A stretch of 64,000 nucleotides of DNA, taken from Natrialba taiwanensis DSM 12281. Lineage in GTDB: Archaea > Halobacteriota > Halobacteria > Halobacteriales > Natrialbaceae. The notes below the pieces were generated by a model. It had not been told where the DNA came from, did no database searches, and saw nothing but the letters and a program-made list of their open reading frames with translations. Position numbers and translations under genes: made by a program. The stretch's first letter is position 1. Each line of letters starts with the position of its first letter. Below, piece after piece: positions 17,587 through 26,385 of the stretch. The stretch is taken from positions 65,203 through 129,202 of the forward strand of contig NZ_AOIL01000067.1 in NCBI RefSeq assembly GCF_000337595.1. Reading direction: 5' to 3'.

Positions 17587-18243
17587 ATGACTATGACTAC
17601 CGACCGAACAGACGCCGTCGAGCGTTCAGGTGCCACCGCGACGGAGTCCGACGTTCGAGATATCACTGATCTCTACCACGAGTTCGGCGAGGACCGCGTC
17701 CCGGCGGGCCAGCGCGAAACCTCGGCGTTTCCGGTACTCTCGAAGAGTGGGACGCCTGACTGGGACCCCGACTCGTGGGAGTTCACCGTCACCGGCGCGG
17801 TCGAGACCGAGCGTACGTTCTCGTGGGACGAGTTCCGCGACCTACCACACGAGACCCAGAAGCAGGACTTTCACTGCGTGACCGGCTGGAGCAAACTCGA
17901 CTGTGCGTTCACCGGGGTGCCGTTCACCGAACTCGCCGAGCGAGCGGGCGTCACGGACGACGCCGTCCACGTCATGTTTTCTGCGCTCGACGGCTATACG
18001 ACGGATCTGCCGCTCGAGGACTGCATGCGCGATGAGGTATTGTTCGCGTGGGCCTACGACGGCGAGCCGTTGCCCGAGGACCACGGCGGTCCGCTCCGCG
18101 TGGTCACGCCGCACAAGTACGCCTACAAGGGGGCGAAGTGGGTCGACGGCGTCGAGTTTCTCACGGAACCGGAACTGGGCTACTGGGAACGGCGCGGCTA
18201 CTCCGAGACGGCGAACCCGTGGCGAGAGGAGCGATATAGTTAG
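17587..18243 (+). CDS. Sulfite-oxidase-like molybdopterin oxidoreductase
   Basis: A 218-residue protein of the oxidoreductase molybdopterin-binding family (sulfite oxidase/MsrP catalytic domain). The cysteine in DFHCVTGWSKLD is the expected molybdenum ligand, and the pterin-binding pattern continues with LPEDHGGPLRVVTPHKYAYKG split over residues 165-185. No Tat signal or dimerisation domain is present, so it is the minimal cytoplasmic type; the electron acceptor and substrate are unknown. Starts at 17587 and 17593 (both ATG) are equally possible. It ends 32 bases before menF, so the two may share a message, although a functional link is not obvious. Confidence 0.85.
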   Translation: MTMTTDRTDAVERSGATATESDVRDITDLYHEFGEDRVPAGQRETSAFPVLSKSGTPDWDPDSWEFTVTGAVETERTFSWDEFRDLPHETQKQDFHCVTGWSKLDCAFTGVPFTELAERAGVTDDAVHVMFSALDGYTTDLPLEDCMRDEVLFAWAYDGEPLPEDHGGPLRVVTPHKYAYKGAKWVDGVEFLTEPELGYWERRGYSETANPWREERYS

Positions 18244-18275
18244 GCTGAAGGCGCGCCGGTCCCGAACTGTGGTCG

Positions 18276-19799
18276 ATGAATCGTACGTCGGGCGATAGGC
18301 AGCTGCCGGGGGCAGTTGACCGGGAGGGTACGGGCGAAGCCGACACCAACGCCGGTACTGGTGCTGATGCTAATGCGGATATCGATACCGACGCCAGGTC
18401 GAACTCCCGTTCTCCTCCTGTGCCGGCTCTCACCCCATCGTCTCTCCGTAGCTGTAGTCGTGAACTCACAGACGTTTCCTTCGGTGCGATCCTGGATACC
18501 GACGACGAGGCCCGCATCCAGTGGGCCACCCCCGACGGATTGGAGGTTGTCGGCCGCGGCGTCGCCGCCCGATTTACCGCGCACGGCCCAGACCGGTTCG
18601 AGACCGTCCGTGAACAGGCCGCTCGGACGTTCGCCGAACTCGATCACGATGGGCCGACTGTCGCCCGTCCGCGCGCGTTCGGCGGGCTCTCCTTTCACGA
18701 GAGCCACGACGGTCGCGACAACGATACCGCTTCGAATACACCTTGGAGCGGCTTCGCCGCCGCCTCGTTCGTCATCCCTCGCGTTCTCGTCACCCGCTGT
18801 GACGAGACCACCTGGCTCACCGCCGTCGCCCGCGACGCCGAGACGGCAACCGAGCGATTGCACTCGTGGTACGATCGTCTGGCCGATTTCCCGGCGATGC
18901 GTCCGAGCGGGTCGGCCCCCGGTGTCGCCGCGACCGAGCGCACGACCTCGCCCGCGGTGTGGACCGGCCAGGTCGAACACGCACTCGATCGAATCGAGAC
19001 GACGCCGCTCACCAAGGTCGTTCTCGCCCAGTCGCTGTCGGTCTCGCTCGACGAACCGATCGATGTGCCGGCGACGCTCGAACGCCTGCGCCGACAGTAT
19101 CCGAACTGCTACCGGTTTCTCGTCGATCACGACGCCGATGCCAGTGGAACGTTCTTCGGTACACCGCCGGAGCGGCTCGTCTCGAAACGCGGCGACCACG
19201 TCGAAACCGAGGCGCTTGCCGGCTCCGCCCCTCGCGGCGAGACGCCCGAAGCCGACGAGGAGTTCGCCGATCAACTCCGGGACAGCGAGAAGGTCCAGCA
19301 CGAACACGAACTCGTCGCCGACGCGATCCGCGAGCAGTTGACACCGCTCGCGCGCGAGTTGACCATCGACGAGCAGACGGTTCGCCGACTCGCGACGATC
19401 CAGCACCTGCAGACGCCGATCGACGCGACCCTCGACGGCGACCGTCACGTCCTCGAACTCGTCGAGGCGCTCCACCCGACCCCCGCAGTCGGCGGCATGC
19501 CGCCCGACGACGCCTGGGAGACGATCCGCGAGACGGAGACCTTCGACCGCGGCTGGTACGCCGCTCCGATCGGCTGGTTCGATGGAGACGGCGACGGCGA
19601 GTTCGCGGTCGGTCTCCGGTCGGGCGTCGCGACCGACGAGACGGTTACGCTCTTTGCGGGCAACGGCCTCGTCGCCGACAGCGATCCCGCGGCCGAGTGG
19701 GACGAAGTACAGTTGAAATTCCGGCCGATTCTGGACGAGTTACAGCCTGCGGGCGCAGACGGGATCGAGGACATCACCGGCGATGTGCACTCACAATGA
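18276..19799 (+). CDS. menF: Isochorismate synthase MenF
   Basis: Converts chorismate to isochorismate, the first committed menaquinone step. The 507-residue protein has the chorismate-binding domain in its C-terminal half: LTKVVLAQSLSVSL, the GTPPERLV-type segment (FFGTPPERLVSKRGDHVETE), GSAPRG, DEQTVRRLATIQHL and HPTPAVGGMP, all typical of MenF/EntC. The N-terminal 45 residues are an Asp/Thr/Ala low-complexity leader (TNAGTGADANADIDTDA) that may be an expansion or an overlong start. Its stop codon overlaps the menD start by four bases, so the two are translationally coupled. Confidence 0.93.
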   Translation: MNRTSGDRQLPGAVDREGTGEADTNAGTGADANADIDTDARSNSRSPPVPALTPSSLRSCSRELTDVSFGAILDTDDEARIQWATPDGLEVVGRGVAARFTAHGPDRFETVREQAARTFAELDHDGPTVARPRAFGGLSFHESHDGRDNDTASNTPWSGFAAASFVIPRVLVTRCDETTWLTAVARDAETATERLHSWYDRLADFPAMRPSGSAPGVAATERTTSPAVWTGQVEHALDRIETTPLTKVVLAQSLSVSLDEPIDVPATLERLRRQYPNCYRFLVDHDADASGTFFGTPPERLVSKRGDHVETEALAGSAPRGETPEADEEFADQLRDSEKVQHEHELVADAIREQLTPLARELTIDEQTVRRLATIQHLQTPIDATLDGDRHVLELVEALHPTPAVGGMPPDDAWETIRETETFDRGWYAAPIGWFDGDGDGEFAVGLRSGVATDETVTLFAGNGLVADSDPAAEWDEVQLKFRPILDELQPAGADGIEDITGDVHSQ

Positions 19800-21667
19800 G
19801 CGCACCCAACCGCGCGACCCTCTGGGGTCGCATCCTCGTCGATGAACTCGCTGCGGGCGGGCTGGAGGCGGTCTGTCTCGCCCCCGGCAGTCGATCGACG
19901 CCGCTGACGGTCGCGTTCGCCGAGCATCCCGATATCGAGGTCTATTCGCACTTAGACGAGCGGTCGGCGGCGTTTTTCGCCCTCGGGCGCGCCCGCCGCA
20001 CCGGCGAGCCAACGGCGCTAGTCTGTACCTCCGGGACGGCAGCCGCGAACTTCCACCCGGCGGTAATCGAGGCCGATCAGGCCCGCGTGCCGATGCTCGT
20101 CCTCACGGCCGACCGCCCGCCTGAACTCCGCGATAGCGGTGCAAACCAGACGGTCGATCAGGTTGAACTCTACGGCGACGCCGTGCGCTGGCATGCCGAC
20201 CTTCCGCTTCCGGAAGCCAACGAGCGAACGGCCCGCAGCCTCCGCACGACGGCCGCCCGCGCTCTGCTTGAAACGACCGTCTCCGAACCCGGCCCCGTCC
20301 ACCTCAACTGTCCTTTCCGCAAACCGCTCGACCCGATCGAAACGACCGGCAGCGAGGCCGTCCCCGACGAGTTCGGCGAGACGCTGGCCGGGACGGGTCG
20401 GGGCGGTCCGTTCGTCGAGACCGCCGCGGGGCGACACGCGAGCGAACCCGCCGCCGACGAACTCGCGCTCGATACCCTTCGAACCGCGCTCGAGACCGCG
20501 GACAGACCGCTGCTCGTCGCCGGCCCCGCCGACCCGGTGACACCGTCAGCGGGTGAACTCGATCCTGCGGACGTTGTCGCCGTCGCCGATGCGGTCGGCG
20601 CGCCGGTGCTCGCGGATCCGCTGTCGACTGTTCGGTTCGGGTCGCACGTCGAATCTAGTCCGTCTGAAACCAGGACGATCTACGGCGGATACGACGGCTA
20701 TATCGACTCTCTGATAGCTCCAGACATGAACTCGGACTCGGATCCGGACTCGGAACCAGACCCCGAACCGGATGTCGTCGTCCGGTTCGGTGCCTCACCG
20801 ACCTCGAAGCGGCTCCGGCACGCGCTACGAGACGCCGACGCGCGCCAGTTTCTGCTCGATCCCGTCGGCGCGTGGCGCGAGGCGACGTTCACGGCCACCG
20901 ACCTTCTCGCCGCCTCGCCCGGCTCTGTCTTCGAGAGTCTTGCAGCGTCTCTCGGGGAGTCCACCACTACGAACCCCTGGCGGGCGCGATTCGACGCAGC
21001 AGAGCGGACCCACTGGGATCTCCGCGACGACGCGTGTACGACGAACTCGCTCGAGTCCGAGCCGTTCGAGGGTGCCGTCCTCGCATCGGTCTTCGAGGCC
21101 GCCCCCGATCCGGCGACGATCTTCGTCTCGAACAGCATGCCCGTTCGGGACGCCGACCGGTTCGCCCGCCCGCAACCGACCGATCTGACCGTGCTCGCGA
21201 ACCGCGGTGCGAGCGGTATCGACGGGATCACGAGTTCGGCACTCGGCGCCGGCAGTGCGACCGACGACCCGCTCGTGCTTGTGACGGGCGATCTTGCGTT
21301 CTATCATGATTCGAACGGACTGCTCGCGCTCGAGCGCTGCGGCGTCGACGCGACGATCGTCCTGCTGGACAACGACGGCGGCGGTATCTTCCACGAACTC
21401 CCGATCGAGGCGGTCGATCCGCCGTTCACGTCGCAGTTCAAAACGCCCCACGGCCTCGCGTTCGATGCGCTCGAAGAGCTGTACGATCTCGAGTTCGAGC
21501 GCGTCGAGCCGGCTGCGTTTGAGGGTGCCTACCGACGGTCGCTCGCGAGCGACGGGACGCAGGTGCTGTCGGTGTCGTTCGGCGCGGACGCGAGCCACCG
21601 GCGGCGAGCTGAACTCGATGAGCGAGTGCACACTGCGGTCGCGGGGACGGATGATTCAGGGCCGTAG
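19796..21667 (+). CDS. menD: SEPHCHC synthase MenD
   Basis: The thiamine-diphosphate enzyme that joins isochorismate and 2-oxoglutarate. The 623-residue protein has the N-terminal domain signature LAPGSRSTPLTVAFAEHPDI with the catalytic Glu region DERSAAFFALG, and the ThDP/Mg motif TGDLAFYHDSNGLL with LLDNDGGGIF near residue 520. A striking low-complexity acidic insert, NSDSDPDSEPDPEPD, built from hexanucleotide units, sits near residue 310 between domains. Its last 12 bases overlap the convergent J-domain gene. The start ATG at 19796 overlaps menF. Confidence 0.94.
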   Translation: MSAPNRATLWGRILVDELAAGGLEAVCLAPGSRSTPLTVAFAEHPDIEVYSHLDERSAAFFALGRARRTGEPTALVCTSGTAAANFHPAVIEADQARVPMLVLTADRPPELRDSGANQTVDQVELYGDAVRWHADLPLPEANERTARSLRTTAARALLETTVSEPGPVHLNCPFRKPLDPIETTGSEAVPDEFGETLAGTGRGGPFVETAAGRHASEPAADELALDTLRTALETADRPLLVAGPADPVTPSAGELDPADVVAVADAVGAPVLADPLSTVRFGSHVESSPSETRTIYGGYDGYIDSLIAPDMNSDSDPDSEPDPEPDVVVRFGASPTSKRLRHALRDADARQFLLDPVGAWREATFTATDLLAASPGSVFESLAASLGESTTTNPWRARFDAAERTHWDLRDDACTTNSLESEPFEGAVLASVFEAAPDPATIFVSNSMPVRDADRFARPQPTDLTVLANRGASGIDGITSSALGAGSATDDPLVLVTGDLAFYHDSNGLLALERCGVDATIVLLDNDGGGIFHELPIEAVDPPFTSQFKTPHGLAFDALEELYDLEFERVEPAAFEGAYRRSLASDGTQVLSVSFGADASHRRRAELDERVHTAVAGTDDSGP

Positions 21668-22702
21668 GGCCCACCAGACCACGATCGCGTAGCCGAAGGG
21701 GACCCACACGAACGCGAGGGAGAGGGCTCCGTAGATCGAGCCGAGCGCGAGCGGGACCGCATCTATCGTGACCGCGCCGGCCGGTACGAGCACGCTCCAG
21801 CAGCCGAAGACGCCGCTCGCGATCCGCGGCATCGTCAGCAGATAGCCGACGAGGCAGAGCGTACACGCTGCAACGATCCCGTTGACGAGCGCCGAGAACG
21901 CCGGCGTCAGGCTCGCGTATACGAACAACGGATACAGCGCCCAGATACAGGCGATCGTCACGACGGTCTGCTGGTCCAGCGACCGGCCGTCCCACTCGAG
22001 TTCGATTTCGTCGTCCCAGTCGTGGACGGTGTACTGGAACCCGGCGTCAGAATTCGAATCCGAGTTCGAGTTCGTGTTTGAACCCGAACCCGGATCTGAA
22101 TCCGATTCGGTGTCGGTCCCTCCTGAACTCGTCGTCTCCGTCTGTCCGGTCGTCGCGTGGGTGTGAGTATGAGTGTACGTGTGCGTGCGAGTTCGTGATC
22201 GATGTGACCGTGATCGCGTATTCGAGTTCGTTGCACTCGTGTCCGTTCTCGACTGGGCTTCGCTCCACCCTTCCTCACGCGCGGCCTGCTGGCGAACCTC
22301 TTCGAACGACCAGTCCCCGGTCGAACGAGCGTCTCCCGTTTCTCGCCGTGTGTCGCCCGACTCCGATCGTGGCCCGGACCGCCGTGTCTGGCTCGTTCGC
22401 GACTCGTGGGTGCGCTCGTTCGCTGAACTCTGATTCGTGCGTGTCGCAGTTGCCCCGCGTTCGGCCGAGTTCCGGGTCGCCTGTACGTAGGTTTCGTGTC
22501 CGAGTCGGTCGTACCGCGCCCGCTCGGTTTCGTCAGTAAGGACGGCTCTGGCCGTCGCGACCTGCTGGAACTGCTCGGTAGCGTCGGGGTCGTCGCTGTG
22601 GTCCGGATGGGTCTCGAAGACGCGCTCGCGATAGGCCACCTCGAGTTCGTCTTGCGTCGCGTCGCTCGCAACGCCGAGCACGTCGTAGTACGTCTCGCCC
22701 AC
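21656..22702 (-). CDS. Membrane-anchored J-domain (DnaJ-like) protein
   Basis: A 348-residue co-chaperone-like protein. Residues 3-68 are a canonical J domain (YYDVLGVASDATQDELEVAY, then the HPD motif in THPDHSDDPDA), which should stimulate DnaK. There is no Cys-rich or substrate-binding domain. Instead residues about 70-230 are a low-complexity linker with Thr-His and Ser-Asn/Asp dipeptide runs (THTYTHTHTHAT), followed by about four membrane helices up to the C-terminus. It starts with GTG at 22702, 26-32 bases after a TATA-like ATATTTG on that strand, so the message is probably leaderless. Its 3' end overlaps menD by 12 bases. Confidence 0.85.
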   Translation of the reverse strand: MGETYYDVLGVASDATQDELEVAYRERVFETHPDHSDDPDATEQFQQVATARAVLTDETERARYDRLGHETYVQATRNSAERGATATRTNQSSANERTHESRTSQTRRSGPRSESGDTRRETGDARSTGDWSFEEVRQQAAREEGWSEAQSRTDTSATNSNTRSRSHRSRTRTHTYTHTHTHATTGQTETTSSGGTDTESDSDPGSGSNTNSNSDSNSDAGFQYTVHDWDDEIELEWDGRSLDQQTVVTIACIWALYPLFVYASLTPAFSALVNGIVAACTLCLVGYLLTMPRIASGVFGCWSVLVPAGAVTIDAVPLALGSIYGALSLAFVWVPFGYAIVVWWALRP

Positions 22703-22890
22703 TGTCCATCCGTAGCCTGTTAGGAATCAAATATGTACTGGATGCTCCTCGATATCCCCGTTCTGAACTCGGTGCACCGACGCTCCGAGCGGTCGTTTTC
22801 GACCGGATAAACAAGTAATCGCTATATAGAATTGTGGCTAGCTCGAGCAGTACTACACGGTGTACGAGCTGCTCGCGACAGTCACCGAAA

Positions 22891-22933
22891 CTATTATCTT
22901 GTCGTAAACTACCTAGAATTCTGTGGTTTACGA
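22891..22933 (+). promoter_or_regulatory. bioB promoter with BirA-box-like operator
   Basis: The inverted repeat TCGTAAACT (22902-22910), 14 bases, GGTTTACGA (22925-22933) closely resembles the BirA box known from bacteria and archaea (TTGTAAACC, 14-16 bases, GGTTTACAA): 7 of 9 and 8 of 9 positions match. A TATA-like CTATTATC with an upstream GAAA lies at 22887-22898, putting the transcription start at the GTG codon at 22923. Bound repressor would cover the start site, giving simple biotin-dependent repression. Confidence 0.75.
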
Positions 22934-24047
22934 GACTGGAAACCGAACGGTCGACGAGGCGGTCGCCACCGTCCTCGCCGGCGGTGAACTCGACCGGACC
23001 GAGGCACTTGCCCTCATCGCTCAGCCGGTCGACGTGCTCGCACCGGCGGCGGATGCCGTCCGGGCGCACTTCGGTGACGACACGGTCGACGCCTGTAGCA
23101 TCGTCAACGCGAAGGCGGGAAACTGTGCGGAGGACTGCGGGTTCTGCGCGCAGTCGGTTCACTTCGATACCGGGATCGACACCTACGGTCTCCTCGATCC
23201 GGACCGAATCCTTGCCGCGGCAAAGCGGGCGGAGCGGGACGGCGCACAGCGGTTCGGCATCGTCGTCGCCGAGAAGGGCGTGAGTAAGGAGCAACGACCA
23301 GCGGAGTGGGCGGATGTAATCCGTGCGATCCGTCTCGTTCGCGACGAGACCGCAGTCGAGGTCGATGCGAGTTTAGGGATTCTCACCGAGGAAGAAGCCG
23401 GAATCCTGGCCGAGGAGGGGATCAATCACTATAATCACAACATCGAGACCGCCCCGCAGTACTTCCCCGAGATCGTCTCGACGCATTCCTTCGAAGATCG
23501 GGTGAAGACGCTCGAACGCGCGAAGGCAGCGGGAATGGATCTCTGTGCCGGCGTCATTCTCGGCATGGGGGAAGCACCGGCGGACCGGGTGGACGCCGCG
23601 CTCGCGCTCCGGGATATCGGCATTTCGTCGCTTCCGGTGAACGTTCTCAACCCCGTCGCGGGAACCTCGCTTGGTGACAAGTTCGGCGAGTCGGCGGCGA
23701 TTACGTCGACGGAGATCATCAAGACGATCGCCGTCTATCGGCTGTTACATCCGCGCGCAAGAGTTCGGCTGACGGGTGGTCGCGAGGTCAATCTCGACCG
23801 GGACGAACAGCACCGGCCCTTCGAAGCCGGAGCTGACGGGATGCTGACCGGGGACTACCTCACGACCGAGGGGCAGTCTCCCGGTGACGACCTCGAGATC
23901 GTCGAGCGAGCCGGTCTGCGGCCGAACATGGCGGCCAACGAGTTCGATCCCGAGGCGGTCAAATCGCGCGCCGGGGCGGACGACGATGACGAGGAAGCGA
24001 CGACGGCGGCCGGGAGCGCGACGAGCAATGCCGAAATGGGCGATTGA
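22923..24047 (+). CDS. bioB: Biotin synthase BioB
   Basis: Radical-SAM enzyme that inserts sulfur into dethiobiotin. The CAEDCGFCAQS motif supplies the three cysteines of the [4Fe-4S] cluster, and later motifs NHYNHNIETAPQYFP, GMGEAPADRVDAALALRDIG, NPVAGTSL and the Arg-containing RVRLTGGREVNL fit the family (the Cys/Arg ligands of the [2Fe-2S] cluster in bacterial BioB). The 374-residue chain has an acidic 40-residue C-terminal extension. It starts with GTG, 31 bases after a TATA-like box. First gene of the bioB-bioU-bioF-bioD operon, 6 bases from the next gene. Confidence 0.95.
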   Translation: MVYETGNRTVDEAVATVLAGGELDRTEALALIAQPVDVLAPAADAVRAHFGDDTVDACSIVNAKAGNCAEDCGFCAQSVHFDTGIDTYGLLDPDRILAAAKRAERDGAQRFGIVVAEKGVSKEQRPAEWADVIRAIRLVRDETAVEVDASLGILTEEEAGILAEEGINHYNHNIETAPQYFPEIVSTHSFEDRVKTLERAKAAGMDLCAGVILGMGEAPADRVDAALALRDIGISSLPVNVLNPVAGTSLGDKFGESAAITSTEIIKTIAVYRLLHPRARVRLTGGREVNLDRDEQHRPFEAGADGMLTGDYLTTEGQSPGDDLEIVERAGLRPNMAANEFDPEAVKSRAGADDDDEEATTAAGSATSNAEMGD

Positions 24048-24053
24048 CTGTCG

Positions 24054-25133
24054 ATGACCGAACTGCTAGACGAACACACAGCTACTGACAATCACAACAC
24101 GACGATGAACGAAATCAGATTCGCGGTACTGGGCACGGGAGGTATCGGCCGACGAACGCTCGAGGTATCGACGTACAGGGACGGATTGACGCCGGTTGCA
24201 GCCTGCGACCGTCACGGCGTCGCGATCGATCACGACGGGCTCGATGTAGACGAACTGCTCGCCGCCACGGAGGGGAACATCGCATCCGACGGGGGCGTCA
24301 CCCAAGTCAAGGAAACCGGTGAGCAGAAGGGTGTTGCGGCCTCGGCGCAGGCCGACCCGACTGCGACCCCGATCGACGATATCATCGCCGAGAGCGACGC
24401 CATCGATGCGGTCCTGATCGCACTCCCGAATTTCGAGCACGAGTTCATCCCGAAGGTTGCGGACCGGTTCGTCGAAGCCGACTATTCGGGCGTTCTGGTG
24501 GACGTGCTCAAGCGCTCGCGGGTCATCGGCATGCTCGACGAGCGCGCCGACGCGTTCGCGGAGTGTGGCGTTACGTTCGTCTGCGGGGCCGGCGCGACGC
24601 CGGGACTGCTGACGGGCGCGGCGGCGCTTGCCGCCCAGTCGTTCGTCGAGGTCGAGGCGGTCGACATCTGGTGGGGCGTCGGACTCAAATCCGGCTACGA
24701 GGACAACCGAGGCACCGTCCGCGAGGATATCGCGCACTTGCCCGACTACGATCTCGAAACCGTTCGCGAACTGAGCGACGACGAGATCGAGGCGGTGATC
24801 GACGCCCACGACGGCGTGCTTGAGTTCCACGATATGGAACACGCCGACGACGTCTTGCTGGAGCGCGCCGGCATCTGCGAGGCGGCGGACGTGACCGTCG
24901 GCGGGATTCTCGATGTGACCTCGGACGAGAAACCCACGACGACGACCGTCGAGGTGACGGGGACCACGTTCGACGGCGAACGAGGGACCAACACCGTCGA
25001 ACTGGACGACGATACCAGCATGGCGGCAAACGTCAACGGGCCGGCGCTCGGCTACCTGAAATCCGCCGTTCGGCGGCACCGGGCGGGCGAGTACGGCGTG
25101 TTCGGCCCGGCCGAACTCCTGCCGCGATTCTAA
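24054..25133 (+). CDS. bioU: BioU-like enzyme (saccharopine-dehydrogenase-like) for DAPA formation
   Basis: A 359-residue NAD(P)-binding protein with a dinucleotide fold at FAVLGTGGIGRR. It lies between bioB and bioF, where an aminotransferase (bioA) would be expected; no bioA occurs in the window. The saccharopine-dehydrogenase-like fold is that of cyanobacterial BioU, which turns 8-amino-7-oxononanoate (KAPA) into diaminopelargonate by donating the side-chain nitrogen of one of its own lysines and so works once. A lysine in VLVDVLKRSRVIGM (about residue 153 from this start) is in the right region to be that lysine. An internal ATG at 24105 (MNEIRFAVLG) may be the true start. The assignment rests on fold and operon context. 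Confidence 0.75.
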   Translation: MTELLDEHTATDNHNTTMNEIRFAVLGTGGIGRRTLEVSTYRDGLTPVAACDRHGVAIDHDGLDVDELLAATEGNIASDGGVTQVKETGEQKGVAASAQADPTATPIDDIIAESDAIDAVLIALPNFEHEFIPKVADRFVEADYSGVLVDVLKRSRVIGMLDERADAFAECGVTFVCGAGATPGLLTGAAALAAQSFVEVEAVDIWWGVGLKSGYEDNRGTVREDIAHLPDYDLETVRELSDDEIEAVIDAHDGVLEFHDMEHADDVLLERAGICEAADVTVGGILDVTSDEKPTTTTVEVTGTTFDGERGTNTVELDDDTSMAANVNGPALGYLKSAVRRHRAGEYGVFGPAELLPRF

Positions 25134-25143
25134 TGATCCGACG

Positions 25144-26385
25144 ATGACAGGCGACCTGAACTCGCGAACCGACGACGACGCTCCGGAGGACACCTGCGGG
25201 TTCGCCCTCGCTGACCGGCTCGCGGCGCGCGACGCTCGCGGTCTCCGCCGGGATCTCCGACCGATCGATCGCGTCGCCGGCCGGGCGCGGATGGCGGCGG
25301 ACCCGGGCCGCGGCCGTCCCATCTACGGCGATGAACAACTCGTCTTCGGGTCGAACAATTACCTCGGCCTGGCGCGCGACGACCGCGTCGTCCGAGCCGC
25401 GGAGGAGGCGGCCGCCGCGGTCGGCACCGGCGCGGGCGCGAGCCGTCTCGTGACCGGGGATACGGGCCTCCACCGCGCGCTGGAACGCGACCTCGCCGAG
25501 ACGAAAGACACCGAGCGTGCCCTCCTTTTCTCCTCCGGGTACGCCGCCAACGTCGGCACCGTCGCGGCGCTCGACCCGGACGTGATCTTCTCCGACGAAC
25601 TCAACCACGCGAGCATCATCGACGGCTGTCGGCTCGCCGACGCCGAGACGGTCGTCTACGACCACTGCGATAGCGGATCGCTCTGCGAGGCGATGGCCGC
25701 TCGACGGGACAAGCGCGACGCCGGCGAGTCGTGGCTCGTCGTGACGGATTCGGTGTTTAGCATGGACGGCGACGTGGCACCGCTTTCGGCGATCTGCGAC
25801 GCGGCCGACCGGCACGAGGCGTGGGTAATGGTTGACGAAGCTCACGCGACCGGCCTCTACGAGGGCGGCGGCATCGTCCAGCGCGAGGGTCTCGGCGACC
25901 GAGTGCAGGTTCAGGTGGGAACGCTCTCGAAGGCGCTCGCCAGCCAGGGCGGCTACGTCATCGGAAGCACCCACCTCGTCGAATACCTGCTCAACGCGGC
26001 GCGGTCGTTCGTCTTCTCGACCGGCCTCGCGCCGCCGGCGGTCGGGGCCGCCCGCGAGGCACTTCGGATTGCGCACGAGGGGACGCGCCCTGCGCGACTG
26101 TGGAACACCGTCGACCGCCTCCGCGACGGCCTCGAATCGCTCGGGTACGACGTACTGGGCGAGACGCAGATCCTGCCCGTCGTCGTCGGCGACCGTGACG
26201 ACGCGCTCGCGCTCGCCGACCGGCTTTCGGACCGCGGTATCGTCGCACCGGCGATACGCCCGCCGACGGTTCCCGCGGGGACGAGCCGCATTCGCATCGC
26301 ACCCACGGCCACGCACACTGCATCCGAACTCGAGCGCTGTCTGGACGCCTTCGAACGCGCGGGACGGGAGCTTGATCTGGTATGA
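25144..26385 (+). CDS. bioF: 8-amino-7-oxononanoate synthase BioF
   Basis: PLP enzyme condensing pimeloyl thioester with alanine to KAPA. The 413-residue protein contains FGSNNYLGLA, the substrate-binding HASIIDGCRL, DEAHATG (about 231-237) and the PLP lysine in GTLSKALASQGGY (Lys about 263). These separate it from glycine C-acetyltransferase only weakly, but the operon with bioB and bioD makes BioF clear. It starts 10 bases after bioU and its end overlaps bioD by four bases. Confidence 0.93.
   Translation: MTGDLNSRTDDDAPEDTCGFALADRLAARDARGLRRDLRPIDRVAGRARMAADPGRGRPIYGDEQLVFGSNNYLGLARDDRVVRAAEEAAAAVGTGAGASRLVTGDTGLHRALERDLAETKDTERALLFSSGYAANVGTVAALDPDVIFSDELNHASIIDGCRLADAETVVYDHCDSGSLCEAMAARRDKRDAGESWLVVTDSVFSMDGDVAPLSAICDAADRHEAWVMVDEAHATGLYEGGGIVQREGLGDRVQVQVGTLSKALASQGGYVIGSTHLVEYLLNAARSFVFSTGLAPPAVGAAREALRIAHEGTRPARLWNTVDRLRDGLESLGYDVLGETQILPVVVGDRDDALALADRLSDRGIVAPAIRPPTVPAGTSRIRIAPTATHTASELERCLDAFERAGRELDLV

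Noticed and set aside
18866-19795. In-frame extension of menD back into menF
   Set aside because: The extra 310 residues are an Arg-rich shadow of the menF frame; family similarity begins exactly at ATG 19796, which overlaps the menF stop.
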